From assembly GCA_016721505.1 (NCBI GenBank), contig JADKHX010000012.1:62001-126000 (forward strand): DNA of 64,000 nt, in the 5' to 3' direction. The notes under the pieces are model-generated. The model did not search any database and was not told the DNA's origin. It saw nothing but the letters and a program-made list of their open reading frames with translations. The stretch's first letter is position 1. Each line of letters begins with the position of its first letter. A program made the translations under genes and the position numbers. This document shows positions 17,221-26,488 of this stretch, one piece after another. The stretch comes from Rhodocyclaceae bacterium (GTDB lineage: Bacteria; Pseudomonadota; Gammaproteobacteria; Burkholderiales; Rhodocyclaceae).

Positions 17221-17676
17221 ATGAAACCAATTCTGCGCAATTTCCTAACGATCCTCAGCTTGCAAATGGCCACGATTTCAATCGCCAGCAGCGCCGAAAT
17301 ACTGACGGTTAGCAATCCTTGGGTACGTGCTACCGTGCCCGCGCAACAAGTCACTGGCGCGTTTATGACGCTTACCGCGGCGGCCGATTTGCGTTTGGTC
17401 GCCGTTAGCTCACCACAAGCCGGCATGGTAGAAATTCATCAGATGGCGATGGAAAATAATGTCATGCAAATGCGTGCCTTGCCGGATGGTCTTGCGCTAC
17501 CAAAAGGCAAAGCGATTGAACTTAAGCCAGGCGGCTACCATTTGATGGTGATGGATCTCAAACGACCAATGCAGCAAGGTGCCTGGTTGCCGCTGACCTT
17601 AACAGTCGAAACCAAAGACAAAAAGCGCAGTACGGTGGTGGTGAGTGCGGAAGTGAAAGCATTGACGACGAAGTGA
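17221..17676 (+). CDS. Periplasmic copper chaperone PCuAC
   Basis: 151 residues with an N-terminal signal peptide ending near AS-SAE. It has the PCuAC copper motif H(M)x10Mx21HxM: His in VEIHQMAM, Met in VMQMRAL and the HLM of GGYHLMVMDL. These proteins bind Cu(I) and deliver copper to the CuA or CuB site of oxidases together with Sco proteins. It stands about 6 kb from the cbb3 operon, with no Sco gene alongside. ATG 17221 follows TTTTCCGGAGCATTT. Confidence 0.9.
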   Translation: MKPILRNFLTILSLQMATISIASSAEILTVSNPWVRATVPAQQVTGAFMTLTAAADLRLVAVSSPQAGMVEIHQMAMENNVMQMRALPDGLALPKGKAIELKPGGYHLMVMDLKRPMQQGAWLPLTLTVETKDKKRSTVVVSAEVKALTTK

Positions 17677-17793
17677 TGATTTCTGACAAGAGACATTCTT
17701 CACAATACTTTACCTGCCGGATATGACTCAGAAACAGCTTCACCTTAAAGTTGCATCATCAGACAACCGGTCTGCACTACAAGGGAAAAGATC

Positions 17794-18444
17794 ATGAATG
17801 CAATCACTTCACCAGCAAGCAATGATTCAAACCAGGATTCAAGTGCTTCGTCGCACTGCGCCCATGGGCATCAACATCATCGACACAGCCACCGTTTTGG
17901 ACGCGCTGTGATGGTGGTTGCACTGACGGTTGCGGCGGGATTCGCCGGGGGTTTTGTCAGCAAGGCGTATGCACAAGAACACAAACCAATGATGAGTGAT
18001 GCTGACAGATCTGGGCGTATGGATCAGCATGTCACGCGCATGGTCAAGCACTTGGCTGTTGAACTTGATGCAACGCCTGAGCAGCAGGAAAAAATGATCG
18101 CGATTGCGAAGAGTGCAGCGAAAGATCTCGCCCCGATACGTATGAAATTGCATGAGGCGCATCAACGGGGAATCGCGATTCTTGGTGCCGAAAAAATTGA
18201 TCGTGTAGCGCTTGAAAAACTTCGCGTTGAGCAGATCGCGATGATGGATAGCAATTCCAAACGCTTTGCTCAATCATTAGCGGATTTGGCGGAAGTGCTT
18301 ACGCCAGCACAGCGTCAAAAGCTTGCCGAGCACATGAAAAAAATGGGTGGGCATAAAGGTATGCGCGGCGGTATGCACAGAGGTATGCATGAAGGTGGCG
18401 GCATGGGCGGCATGGGTGGCATGGGCGGACATGGCGGTAAGTAA
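17794..18444 (+). CDS. Spy/CpxP-like periplasmic protein, metal- or stress-related
   Basis: 216 residues. A His-rich start (HCAHGHQHHRHSHR) precedes a membrane-spanning signal-anchor (VMVVALTVAAGFAGGFVSKAYA). Then follows a helical LTxxQ-type domain: VELDATPEQQEKMIAIAKSA and LAEVLTPAQRQKLAEHMKKM, the paired motifs of Spy/CpxP. The C-terminus is Gly/Met/His-rich (GGMGGMGGMGGHGGK). Such proteins buffer unfolded proteins or metal in the periplasm and often feed back on a sensor kinase. Directly downstream are a response regulator and a histidine kinase, the same order as a cpxP-cpxR-cpxA set. Confidence 0.82.
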   Translation: MNAITSPASNDSNQDSSASSHCAHGHQHHRHSHRFGRAVMVVALTVAAGFAGGFVSKAYAQEHKPMMSDADRSGRMDQHVTRMVKHLAVELDATPEQQEKMIAIAKSAAKDLAPIRMKLHEAHQRGIAILGAEKIDRVALEKLRVEQIAMMDSNSKRFAQSLADLAEVLTPAQRQKLAEHMKKMGGHKGMRGGMHRGMHEGGGMGGMGGMGGHGGK

Positions 18445-18468
18445 GTTCAGGCCAACGTTGCCTCACAA

Positions 18469-19215
18469 TTGACGCTCGTGCGGCAACGCATATTGATGAT
18501 AGAAGACGACCCGCGCCTCAGCGCGCTGGTCGTCGAATACCTTGCAGAGTCAGGCTTTGAGGTAACCACGGCGGCGACTGCAACCATGGGATTGCAAGCG
18601 GCGAGTTTGAGCAAATTTGATGCTTTGATATTGGATTTGATGCTGCCCGATATAGATGGTCTTGAAGTCTGCCGCCGTTTGCGGGTTAATGAAGCTAAGG
18701 CCTTACCGATACTGATGCTGACTGCGCGCGGTGACGCAACGGATCGTGTGGTCGGGTTGGAAATGGGCGCCGACGACTATCTGCCAAAACCATTTGAGCC
18801 GCGCGAATTGCTTGCCCGCCTGAGAGCCATTTTGCGTCGCACAGGATCCAGCGCAGCGAACGCCGAACGCGATGCCAAGGGCCGAAACGAGTCAGAGACG
18901 CTCGTTGATATATTGCGATTTGGTCGTCTTGAAATTGATCGCGGCGCGCGCGAAGTAAGACTTGATGGTCAACTTTGCGATCTCACCAGTCATCAGTTTG
19001 TTCTGCTACGCACGCTGGCAGAAAATGCCGGCCGTGTGTTGTCACGCGAATTTCTGATGGAATCGGCGACTGGAGAATCTCTGGAAGCATTTGACCGCTC
19101 GATTGATGTACACGTGTCACGCGTTCGCGCGACGATAGAGGATGATCCAAAACAACCGCGCCGGATAATCACTGTGCGCGGTGCGGGCTACGTTTTCGCC
19201 CGGCAACAAAACTGA
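18469..19215 (+). CDS. OmpR-family response regulator (CpxR/RstA-like)
   Basis: 248 residues from the TTG at 18469; a GTG at 18478 is an equally possible start, and neither has a clear ribosome site. Receiver domain with acidic pair IEDD, phospho-acceptor Asp56 in LILDLMLPD, Thr in LMLTARG and Lys in YLPKPF. A winged-helix DNA-binding domain follows (TSHQFVLLRTLAENAGRVLSR through RRIITVRGAGYVFA). It lies 24 bp after the Spy-like gene. Likely controls that gene in response to envelope or metal stress, by analogy with Cpx. Confidence 0.88.
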   Translation: MTLVRQRILMIEDDPRLSALVVEYLAESGFEVTTAATATMGLQAASLSKFDALILDLMLPDIDGLEVCRRLRVNEAKALPILMLTARGDATDRVVGLEMGADDYLPKPFEPRELLARLRAILRRTGSSAANAERDAKGRNESETLVDILRFGRLEIDRGAREVRLDGQLCDLTSHQFVLLRTLAENAGRVLSREFLMESATGESLEAFDRSIDVHVSRVRATIEDDPKQPRRIITVRGAGYVFARQQN

Positions 19216-19229
19216 CGTGCATGTTCATG

Positions 19230-19461
19230 AGTGCCATCCGCAGATGATGAAACAGTTGAAATGCGGCATAAACGCCTGCCCCTCCCATCCGCTGCGCGGC
19301 CCACGGCTGGCTTTGCACAGACAGCCGGCTGCGGCGGCGCACCGCATGCGGTGCGCAACCCCGCCTCGCCCCCTCACGGGGAGGCTAGCAGTTGGCTCGC
19401 TACGCTCGAAGTTCGATGTGGCATCAAATCACGTTGTTTCACGTTAAGCGATTTGTCACTG
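19230..19461. repeat. GC-rich structured insert between response regulator and kinase genes
   Basis: This stretch holds a perfect 20-bp palindrome at 19337-19356, centred on GCATGC, and a hairpin around CCCCTCACGGGGAGGC near 19372. It stays open in the kinase frame, but the encoded residues do not resemble any kinase N-terminus. It looks like an inserted palindromic repeat rather than coding sequence. Confidence 0.6.
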
Positions 19462-20757
19462 ATGCTGCCGCGTTTGTACTTTCGTATTTACCTCGCGGTG
19501 CTGGGCAGTTTGCTCGTATTTGCTTTTGCAGTTGGCATACTTTGGCGCAATATCGGTGAGACAACTTATCGCAAGCACAGCACGCAAATGCTGTTGCAAG
19601 CTGCGCAAAATGTTTTACCACCCGCATCTGCGAGCGCGAGTTGGCAACAACTAGCGCTTGGCGAGATCACTCGCAACATGCATGTTGATTTGAGTTTGTT
19701 CGCTGCCGACCGCACTTTGTTGGCCAGCGTTGGCCAAACTTTGCCGCCACCAGAGGCGACTGAAAACGGCGTGAGCATTTCTGCTCAATTTCGCCCTTCG
19801 CCCATTTGGACAATGGAGCTGCCTGACGGACGCTGGTTGCGCGCGCGACCGACTGAGCCTGACATGTCACACGGTCATCGGCCACCGTTCGAAGGTATGG
19901 CTTTCGTTAGTGCCTTATTGCTGTTGTTGCTGGTTGTGGGCTTTGCCGCACATCCCATCGCGCGCAGAATCACCCGGCGGTTGGAAAAATTGCAACAAGG
20001 GGTCGACGCATTGGGGCGTGGCGATTTGAAGGCTCGTGTCGCCGTGCAAGGTCACGATGAAGTTGCTGCGTTGGCGACAAGTTTTAATCGCGCTGCGACG
20101 CGCATCGAAGCCTTGGTCACCGCGCATCGTCTGCTCTTGGCGAATACTTCGCATGAACTTCGCACGCCGCTAACGCGAATCCGGCTGGCGATTGAGCTGC
20201 AAAAAAAGGATTTCGATTCCGCACGCCTCGCCGCGCTGGAACAAGATATCCAAGAATTGGATGCGATGATAGAAGGCATACTTCTAAGCAGTCGGCTCGA
20301 CGCCTCAACGCAATCTCAGACCTTCGATGATTTTGATATGCTGGCGCTGGCGGCCGAGGAGTGCGCGCGATTTTCGTCCCACGAAATTGATGTCAGTGGC
20401 GAACCTGTCGTGGTGCGCGGCGATGCTGCCTTGTTGCGCCGCCTAATTCGCAACCTTGTGGACAATGCGATGCGTCACGGCAAACCGCCAGTGGAAATCA
20501 CCGTGCAAAAAGAAAACGGTCATGCGCTGTTGTGCGTTACTGACCATGGCGATGGCGTCCCGGCCGACGCCATCGCCAACATGTTTGAGCCGTTCAATCG
20601 TGTGCAAGGTGCGCGCACAGCCGGTACCGGATTAGGCTTGTCACTGGTGAAAAAAATTGCCCAACATCACAATGGCGATGTTCGGGTTGTTGCCAACAGC
20701 GCCGCTAACGGTGGAGCCGAATCAACCGGCAAATTTTCTGTCGAAGTAAGGATTTGA
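19462..20757 (+). CDS. Sensor histidine kinase (CpxA/RstB-like)
   Basis: 431 residues from ATG 19462. First transmembrane helix at residues 7-27, a periplasmic domain of about 120 residues, second helix (AFVSALLLLLLVVGFAAHPI), HAMP, then HisKA with ANTSHELRTPLTRIRL, and HATPase with N-box LIRNLVDNAMRHG, DHGDGVP and GTGLGLSLVKK. An in-frame upstream ATG at 19231 would add 77 residues from a GC-rich palindromic insert and is unlikely to be the start. It pairs with the response regulator upstream. The C-terminal 36 bp overlap the end of the convergent hutI. Confidence 0.88.
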   Translation: MLPRLYFRIYLAVLGSLLVFAFAVGILWRNIGETTYRKHSTQMLLQAAQNVLPPASASASWQQLALGEITRNMHVDLSLFAADRTLLASVGQTLPPPEATENGVSISAQFRPSPIWTMELPDGRWLRARPTEPDMSHGHRPPFEGMAFVSALLLLLLVVGFAAHPIARRITRRLEKLQQGVDALGRGDLKARVAVQGHDEVAALATSFNRAATRIEALVTAHRLLLANTSHELRTPLTRIRLAIELQKKDFDSARLAALEQDIQELDAMIEGILLSSRLDASTQSQTFDDFDMLALAAEECARFSSHEIDVSGEPVVVRGDAALLRRLIRNLVDNAMRHGKPPVEITVQKENGHALLCVTDHGDGVPADAIANMFEPFNRVQGARTAGTGLGLSLVKKIAQHHNGDVRVVANSAANGGAESTGKFSVEVRI

Positions 20758-21978
20758 AATCTCTCCTGCTTTGACCACAGCCATGCAGGGATTCGCGCCG
20801 ATGGCGTAGCTCAAATCGCTTGGTCTATCGATCGCCCACAGTGCCAAATCAGCCGATTTGCCGGGTGTCAAACTACCATGCGTGTCTGCAATACCTAGCG
20901 CTCGCGCGGCATGAATGGTGGTGCCTTGCAGCGCCTCGCACGGCGTTAGGCGAAACAGCGTGCACGCCATATTCATGGCCAGCAAAATCGAGGTCATTGG
21001 TGAAGTTCCCGGATTGCAATCGGTGGCGACAGCCATAGGAATTTTTGCGGCACGAAGCGCTTCAACCGGCGGCACTTTGGTTTCGCGCAGGAAATAGAAC
21101 GCGCCCGGAAGCAACACGGCAGCGGTGCCATGCTTGGCCATTGCGGCAATTCCCGCTGGAGATAAATATTCCAAATGATCCGCCGACAATCCGTTGTAAC
21201 GCGCGACTAGCGCAGCGCCTGACGAATCGGATAGCTGCTCCGCATGCAATTTGACCGGCAAACCTAGAGCTTTGGTGGCAGAAAAAACGCGCTCGGTTTG
21301 CGTCAAAGTGAAGCCGATATTTTCGCAAAATGCATCCACCGCATCGATCAAACCTTGGGCATGCAAGGCTGGCAGCATCTGGTCGCAAACCATGGCGATG
21401 TAATCGTCAGCGCGACCACGATATTCCGTTGGAACCGCGTGTGCGCCAAGAAAAGTAGTTTGTATATCGAGCGGAAATTGGACGCCAATTCGCCGCGCGA
21501 CACGCAAAATTTTCGCCTCGGATTCAATGTCTAAACCATAGCCAGATTTGATTTCAAGTGTGGTCACGCCCTCAGACAACAATCGTTTTACCCGGATGGT
21601 GCTCTGTTCAAATAATTCATCCTCGCTACATGCTCGCGTCGCCGCAACGGTCGCTGCAATTCCGCCACCTGCGTGTGCGATGTCTTCGTAGGATGCACCA
21701 CCTAGCCGCGCTTCAAATTCATTGCTGCGATTGCCGGCATACACAATGTGGGTGTGGCAGTCGATCAATCCCGGCGTCAGCCAATGTCCTTGGCCATCGT
21801 GAGTAATCTTCGCATTCAGATTTTTTGGCAGGTCAACACGGGGTCCTAGCCAACTGATTTTTCCGTCGGTGATAGCCAGTGCGCCGTCGAGAATTTCGCC
21901 GTAACCAGACTGAGCACTAAGCGTGGCTAGATTGACGTTCAGCCACAAGGCTTCGCAATGATCTGCTGATGGTTTCAA
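20722..21978 (-). CDS. hutI: Imidazolonepropionase (HutI)
   Basis: 418 residues. Amidohydrolase fold with the metal-binding HxH in LIDCHTHIVYAGNR near residue 76, the KSGYGLD substrate loop, and ATDCNPGTSP near 320 with the catalytic Asp. It hydrolyses 4-imidazolone-5-propionate to N-formimidoyl-L-glutamate, the third step of histidine breakdown. It is the last of the four hut genes, 115 bp after hutG, and its end overlaps the convergent kinase gene by 36 bp. Confidence 0.94.
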   Translation of the reverse strand: MKPSADHCEALWLNVNLATLSAQSGYGEILDGALAITDGKISWLGPRVDLPKNLNAKITHDGQGHWLTPGLIDCHTHIVYAGNRSNEFEARLGGASYEDIAHAGGGIAATVAATRACSEDELFEQSTIRVKRLLSEGVTTLEIKSGYGLDIESEAKILRVARRIGVQFPLDIQTTFLGAHAVPTEYRGRADDYIAMVCDQMLPALHAQGLIDAVDAFCENIGFTLTQTERVFSATKALGLPVKLHAEQLSDSSGAALVARYNGLSADHLEYLSPAGIAAMAKHGTAAVLLPGAFYFLRETKVPPVEALRAAKIPMAVATDCNPGTSPMTSILLAMNMACTLFRLTPCEALQGTTIHAARALGIADTHGSLTPGKSADLALWAIDRPSDLSYAIGANPCMAVVKAGEISNPYFDRKFAG

Positions 21979-22061
21979 CGGCGTCTCACCACACGCGACG
22001 GCGCAGAGCGCGTTTTTTGCGCGACCGCCTTGTCGCTGGTTGTTTTTGTTTGCATTTGTTT

Positions 22062-22080
22062 CACCAGCACCAACTGGCGA
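22062..22080 (+). repeat. Dispersed CCAGCACCAACTG repeat, copy 5
   Basis: Exact core flanked as TCACCAGCACCAACTGGCGA, between hutI and hutG. The GGCGTGT half is missing. Confidence 0.68.
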
Positions 22081-22093
22081 ATGATGCCCGTCT

Positions 22094-23059
22094 TCACGAA
22101 CTCATCGCCTCGGCAATGCGCGCCACCAGTCGTGCCGCGACACGTGCGGTGCGCTGGTCGATATCGAATTTTGGATTCAATTCAGCGATGTCGGCCAAGC
22201 GAAGTTTCCCACTGCTGGTGACCAAATCAATCAGCGGCTCTATCACTTCCAGCACCACGCCACGTGCCGCTGGGGCACTCACACCGGGGGCAACCGCAGC
22301 GGGCAATACGTCAAGGCAAATGGTCAAATAAACCACATCAACATCAGCCAAAAACGCCGCTAACGTGGCCAGACTTTCATTCAGCTGCGCCACACCCATG
22401 TCTTCATCCAGTCGCCATGTCGCACCCAGCTCAGTAGCACGATCAAACAGCGATTGCGTATTCGAAAACTTGCTCACCCCCAAACAACAATAGTTGAACG
22501 GCCAGCCACGCTCGGCACAACGTTCGGCAATTTGGCGAAATGGCGTGCCGGAATTTCCTCGCTCGCTCAAGCGCAAATCAAAATGCGCATCGAGATTGAC
22601 GATGCCGATTCGCGGGGCGAGTTGTACGTCGTGCTCTGCGACGATATTGCGTTCCAATCCACAAAAAGTGCCGTAAGCCATTTCGTGTCCACCGCCGAGC
22701 ACGATGGGGAAATGCCTGGCGTCAAGCAGATCGGAAACTCGTGTCGCCAGTTGGGATTGTGCGGCTTCAAGCTCATCGTCGATGCAGGCCACATCGCCTG
22801 CATCAAGCACCGAACGAAGGCGATGCACCGGCAGGTTGCGCAAGCTCTCGCGAATGACCGCCGGACCTTCGGCAGCGCCAATCCGTCCGCCGTTGCGGGC
22901 CACACCGGCGTCGCATTGAAAGCCAAGCAGCGCAACCGATGGCTGTGCCGTGCCAGTCGCAAACGCTTGAATAATTTGATGCCAGCGCAGACCGCCGGCA
23001 CCTTCCGCCGCGTCGACACGCCCATGCCAGACGGAAGACAGTGCGTTCGCTTGTGTCAC
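22094..23059 (-). CDS. hutG: N-formimidoylglutamase (HutG), arginase family
   Basis: 321 residues. Ureohydrolase metal ligands are visible in LGGGHEMAYG, NLDAHFDLR and TICLDVLPAAVAPGVSAPA. It splits N-formimidoyl-glutamate to glutamate and formamide, the last step of the four-enzyme histidine pathway. It starts with GTG at 23059, overlapping the hutH TGA (GTGA), so it is translationally coupled. No formiminoglutamate deiminase gene is present, so the one-step formamide branch is used. Confidence 0.92.
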   Translation of the reverse strand: MTQANALSSVWHGRVDAAEGAGGLRWHQIIQAFATGTAQPSVALLGFQCDAGVARNGGRIGAAEGPAVIRESLRNLPVHRLRSVLDAGDVACIDDELEAAQSQLATRVSDLLDARHFPIVLGGGHEMAYGTFCGLERNIVAEHDVQLAPRIGIVNLDAHFDLRLSERGNSGTPFRQIAERCAERGWPFNYCCLGVSKFSNTQSLFDRATELGATWRLDEDMGVAQLNESLATLAAFLADVDVVYLTICLDVLPAAVAPGVSAPAARGVVLEVIEPLIDLVTSSGKLRLADIAELNPKFDIDQRTARVAARLVARIAEAMSS

Positions 23060-24627
23060 GGTTGCCCAGTCAAGTTATGCAAGACGCCGGACAATACCGC
23101 TGTACAAGCCTGCGACAAATCACCGTTCAAAACCAAGGTTTTTGCTGCCTCAATATCCGGCGCGAAAAATCTATCCTCGGCATAAAAATCAACCTGCTCA
23201 CGCAAGGTTGCGTGAGCCAAGGCCAAGCTCGGCGAAGTGCTCAGCGGGCGATGAAAATCTATACCTTGCGCTGCCGCCAGCAATTCAATGCCGACAATGG
23301 TTGCGGTGTTGTGCGCCATTTCATGCAGCCGCCTTGCCGCAAATGTCGCCATGCTGACGTGATCTTCCTGATTGGCCGAAGTCGGCAAACTATCCACACT
23401 GGCTGGGTGTGCCATCGATTTATTTTCCGAAGCCAAGGCCGCTGCAGTGACATGCGCAATCATGAAGCCGGAATTTATGCCCGGCTCGGGGACCAAAAAT
23501 GGTGGCAATCCGGACAGCGTCGCATCAATCAACAAGGCGATGCGACGTTCAGACAGCGCGCCGATTTCGGCAATCGCCAAGGCCAGTGTATCGGCCGCAA
23601 ATGCCACCGGCTCAGCATGAAAATTGCCGCCCGAAATGATGTCGCCATCGTCTGAAAATATCAGCGGATTGTCGGTGACAGCATTGGCCTCAATCAACAA
23701 GGTGCGTGAGACATTGGCAATCAAATCCATACACGCGCCCATCACCTGTGGCTGGCAACGCAAACTGTAGGGGTCTTGGACTCTATCGTCATGTTCCAGA
23801 TGCGAGGCGCGGATTTCGCTACCTTTAAGCAACTCGCGTATCACCTTCGCTGCGGCGATTTGGCCGGGTTGCCCGCGCACCGCATGCACACGCGCATCGA
23901 AAGGCGCATCGCTACCTTTGGCGGCATCAACCGCCAGCGCACCGGTTACCAGCGCTGCCTCGCAGAGCCGCTCGGTCAAGAATAGTCCATGCAGTGCCAA
24001 TGCCGTGGACACTTGTGTACCGTTAATCAACGCGAGGCCTTCTTTTGCTGCGAGCACCAGCGGTGTGATGTTGGCATGCTTCAAGGCATCCTTAGCGGGC
24101 AAAATTTTTCCCGCAACGCGCACATTGCCAACCCCCATCAATGCCAGCGTCATGTGCGAAAGCGGTGCCAAATCGCCCGACGCGCCGACCGAACCTTTGG
24201 CCGGAATGCAAGGCGAGATACCGGCATTGAGCAATGCGATCAGCGTGTCGACAACCGCCGCCCGGACGCCGGAATAACCACGCGCCAAAGACGCGATTTT
24301 CATCACCAAAATCAAGCGCACGATTTCGTCGCTCAGCAATTCGCCAGTGCCCACCGAGTGCGACAAAATTAAATTGCGCTGCAAACGTTCAAGCTGATCG
24401 TCGGCGATGCGCGTTTTCGCCAGCAAACCAAAGCCGGTGTTGATGCCGTAGGCTGCATTGCCACGCGCCAGAATTTCTCGTACGGTGTTCGCCGAGGTCT
24501 CGATTGCGGCATAGGCATTGGCGTTCAACTGGTAGCCGTATGAAATCTTTTCACCAGACCAAATCTGGCGCAATTCAGCCAAGCTTAGTTCGCCGGGGTT
24601 CAAAACAAAATTAATTCTCGTGTTCAT
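23056..24627 (-). CDS. hutH: Histidine ammonia-lyase (HutH)
   Basis: 523 residues. The MIO prosthetic group forms from the Ala-Ser-Gly of GSVGASGDLAPLSH near residue 140; the catalytic GYGINTGFG lies near residue 55, and QDPYSLRCQPQVMG near 275 is conserved. It removes ammonia from histidine to give urocanate. ATG 24627 overlaps the hutU TGA as ATGA, giving a normal N-terminus; the longer frame from 24666 would run into hutU. Confidence 0.95.
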   Translation of the reverse strand: MNTRINFVLNPGELSLAELRQIWSGEKISYGYQLNANAYAAIETSANTVREILARGNAAYGINTGFGLLAKTRIADDQLERLQRNLILSHSVGTGELLSDEIVRLILVMKIASLARGYSGVRAAVVDTLIALLNAGISPCIPAKGSVGASGDLAPLSHMTLALMGVGNVRVAGKILPAKDALKHANITPLVLAAKEGLALINGTQVSTALALHGLFLTERLCEAALVTGALAVDAAKGSDAPFDARVHAVRGQPGQIAAAKVIRELLKGSEIRASHLEHDDRVQDPYSLRCQPQVMGACMDLIANVSRTLLIEANAVTDNPLIFSDDGDIISGGNFHAEPVAFAADTLALAIAEIGALSERRIALLIDATLSGLPPFLVPEPGINSGFMIAHVTAAALASENKSMAHPASVDSLPTSANQEDHVSMATFAARRLHEMAHNTATIVGIELLAAAQGIDFHRPLSTSPSLALAHATLREQVDFYAEDRFFAPDIEAAKTLVLNGDLSQACTAVLSGVLHNLTGQP

Positions 24628-26354
24628 CTGATCATCGGCAAATTCAAATTGTTGCGTCGCGCACAATCTATCGCACTCTCATAACCTGCATCCGCATGCC
24701 GCATCACACCGGATGCCGGGTCGTTGAATAGGACACGCGACAAGCGCTTCGCCGCTTCTGGCGTCCCGTCGGCCACGATAACCACACCGGCATGTTGCGA
24801 GTAGCCCATGCCGACGCCGCCGCCGTGATGCAACGACACCCAGGTAGCGCCGCCCGCAGTATTGAGCAAGGCATTCAGCAACGGCCAATCGGACACCGCA
24901 TCGGTGCCATCAAGCATGCTTTCGGTTTCGCGATTCGGGCTGGCTACCGAGCCGGTGTCGAGGTGATCGCGGCCTATCACTATCGGCGCTTTCAATTCGC
25001 CCGAGGCGACCATTTCGTTAAATGCCAATCCGGCCAAATGCCGCTCGCCCAAACCCAACCAGCAGATGCGTGCCGGCAAGCCCTGAAACGCAATCCGTTC
25101 GCGCGCCATATCCAGCCAGCGATGCACGCGCTGATCTTGCGGAAAAAGTTGCTTGATTTTGGCGTCGGTTTTGTAAATATCTTCCGGGTCGCCCGAGAGC
25201 GCCACCCAACGAAAAGGCCCACGTCCTTCACAAAACTGCGGGCGAATGTAGGCCGGCACAAAGCCCGGAAAATCGAAAGCGTTTTTGACTCCTTGATCAA
25301 AAGCGACTTGGCGTATGTTGTTGCCGTAGTCCACCGTCTTGATGCCCAGCGCATGAAAGTCCAGCATTGCTTGCACATGCACGGCGCAGGACTTCGCTGC
25401 GGCTTGCGTCAGTTCGGCATGGCGCGCGGGCGACTGCTGCGCCGCCTTCCATTCATCGACACTCCAGCCGATAGGCAGATAACCATTGATTAGATCGTGC
25501 GCAGAAGTTTGGTCAGTTACCAAATCAGGCAATGGCTCACCAGCCTTGCCGCGCCTGACGAATTCCGGCAACAACTCGGCCGCGTTGCCGAGCAGGCCGA
25601 TCGATACCGCTTCGCCAAGCGAAGTGTGATGACGAATCAGTGCAAACGCATCGTCGATGTTCTTCGCTTGTTTGTCGAGATAGCGGGTACGCAAACGAAA
25701 ATCTATGCTGCTTTGCTGGCACTCGATAGTCAGCGACACCGCACCGGCCATGGTCGCCGCCAGTGGCTGCGCGCCACCCATGCCGCCTAGTCCGGCGGTA
25801 AGTATCCAGCGCCCCGCCAGCGTGCCGCCAAAGTGCTGACGCGCCGCTTCGGCAAAAGTTTCGTAAGTCCCCTGCACGATGCCTTGGCTGCCGATGTAAA
25901 TCCAACTGCCTGCAGTCATCTGACCAAACATGAACAAGCCTTTGCGATCCAACTCGTTGAAATGCTCCCAATTCGCCCACTTCGGAACGAGATTTGAATT
26001 GGCGATCAATACTCGCGGCGCGTCAGTATGGGTTTTGAACACACCCACCGGTTTACCCGACTGCACCAACAAAGTTTCGTCATCGTTCAGCTCGCGCAAA
26101 ATTTCCAGCAGCTTGTCGAAACAAGCCCAATTGCGCGCCGCGCGACCGATGCCGCCATACACCACCAAATGCTTCGGATTCTCGGCGACATCGGGATCCA
26201 GATTGTTTTGCAGCATCCGGTAAGCCGCTTCGGTCAGCCAGCTTTTACACACGCGCGCGTTGCCGCGCGGCGCACGGATTTCGCGACTGGCATCGAAACG
26301 TGGGTCATCCATGGTGGAATTTCCATAGATCGAATGGTTGATGGGTTCGCTCAT
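24624..26354 (-). CDS. hutU: Urocanate hydratase (HutU)
   Basis: 576 residues. NAD-dependent urocanase with YGGIGRAARNW near residue 65, the GGMGGAQPLA NAD-binding loop near 190, DYGNNIR and the C-terminal HHGGGVGMGYSQHAG. It converts urocanate to imidazolonepropionate. ATG 26354 has CAGGGAAA just upstream; an internal ATG at 26312 (MDDPRFD) is an alternative start. First gene of the hutUHGI unit; the 134-bp gap to the divergent EamA gene should hold its promoter, but I see no clear HutC site. Confidence 0.94.
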   Translation of the reverse strand: MSEPINHSIYGNSTMDDPRFDASREIRAPRGNARVCKSWLTEAAYRMLQNNLDPDVAENPKHLVVYGGIGRAARNWACFDKLLEILRELNDDETLLVQSGKPVGVFKTHTDAPRVLIANSNLVPKWANWEHFNELDRKGLFMFGQMTAGSWIYIGSQGIVQGTYETFAEAARQHFGGTLAGRWILTAGLGGMGGAQPLAATMAGAVSLTIECQQSSIDFRLRTRYLDKQAKNIDDAFALIRHHTSLGEAVSIGLLGNAAELLPEFVRRGKAGEPLPDLVTDQTSAHDLINGYLPIGWSVDEWKAAQQSPARHAELTQAAAKSCAVHVQAMLDFHALGIKTVDYGNNIRQVAFDQGVKNAFDFPGFVPAYIRPQFCEGRGPFRWVALSGDPEDIYKTDAKIKQLFPQDQRVHRWLDMARERIAFQGLPARICWLGLGERHLAGLAFNEMVASGELKAPIVIGRDHLDTGSVASPNRETESMLDGTDAVSDWPLLNALLNTAGGATWVSLHHGGGVGMGYSQHAGVVIVADGTPEAAKRLSRVLFNDPASGVMRHADAGYESAIDCARRNNLNLPMIR

Positions 26355-26488
26355 TTTCCCTGCACTCAGTGTTATTCAGGTTTTCAATACGCGAACAATA
26401 GCGGTTCTCGCGCGTCGACGCCACTGGCTAACGACACAATGCGGTTTAGACTGCGCTCCCCGTTACCGCCTCAGACTCAGTCCAGCCT

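Noticed and set aside
18364..18444. Tandem GGMGGM-coding repeat considered as a DNA repeat element
   Set aside because: It is the Gly/Met-rich tail of the Spy-like protein and reads in frame to the stop.
19231..19461. N-terminal extension of the sensor kinase
   Set aside because: Residues come from a palindromic GC-rich stretch and do not resemble a kinase sensor domain; ATG 19462 gives the usual start.
22454..23185. Plus-strand frame of 243 codons
   Set aside because: Antisense to hutG and hutH; no motifs of its own.
24792..25493. Plus-strand frame of 233 codons
   Set aside because: Antisense to hutU; shadow frame.
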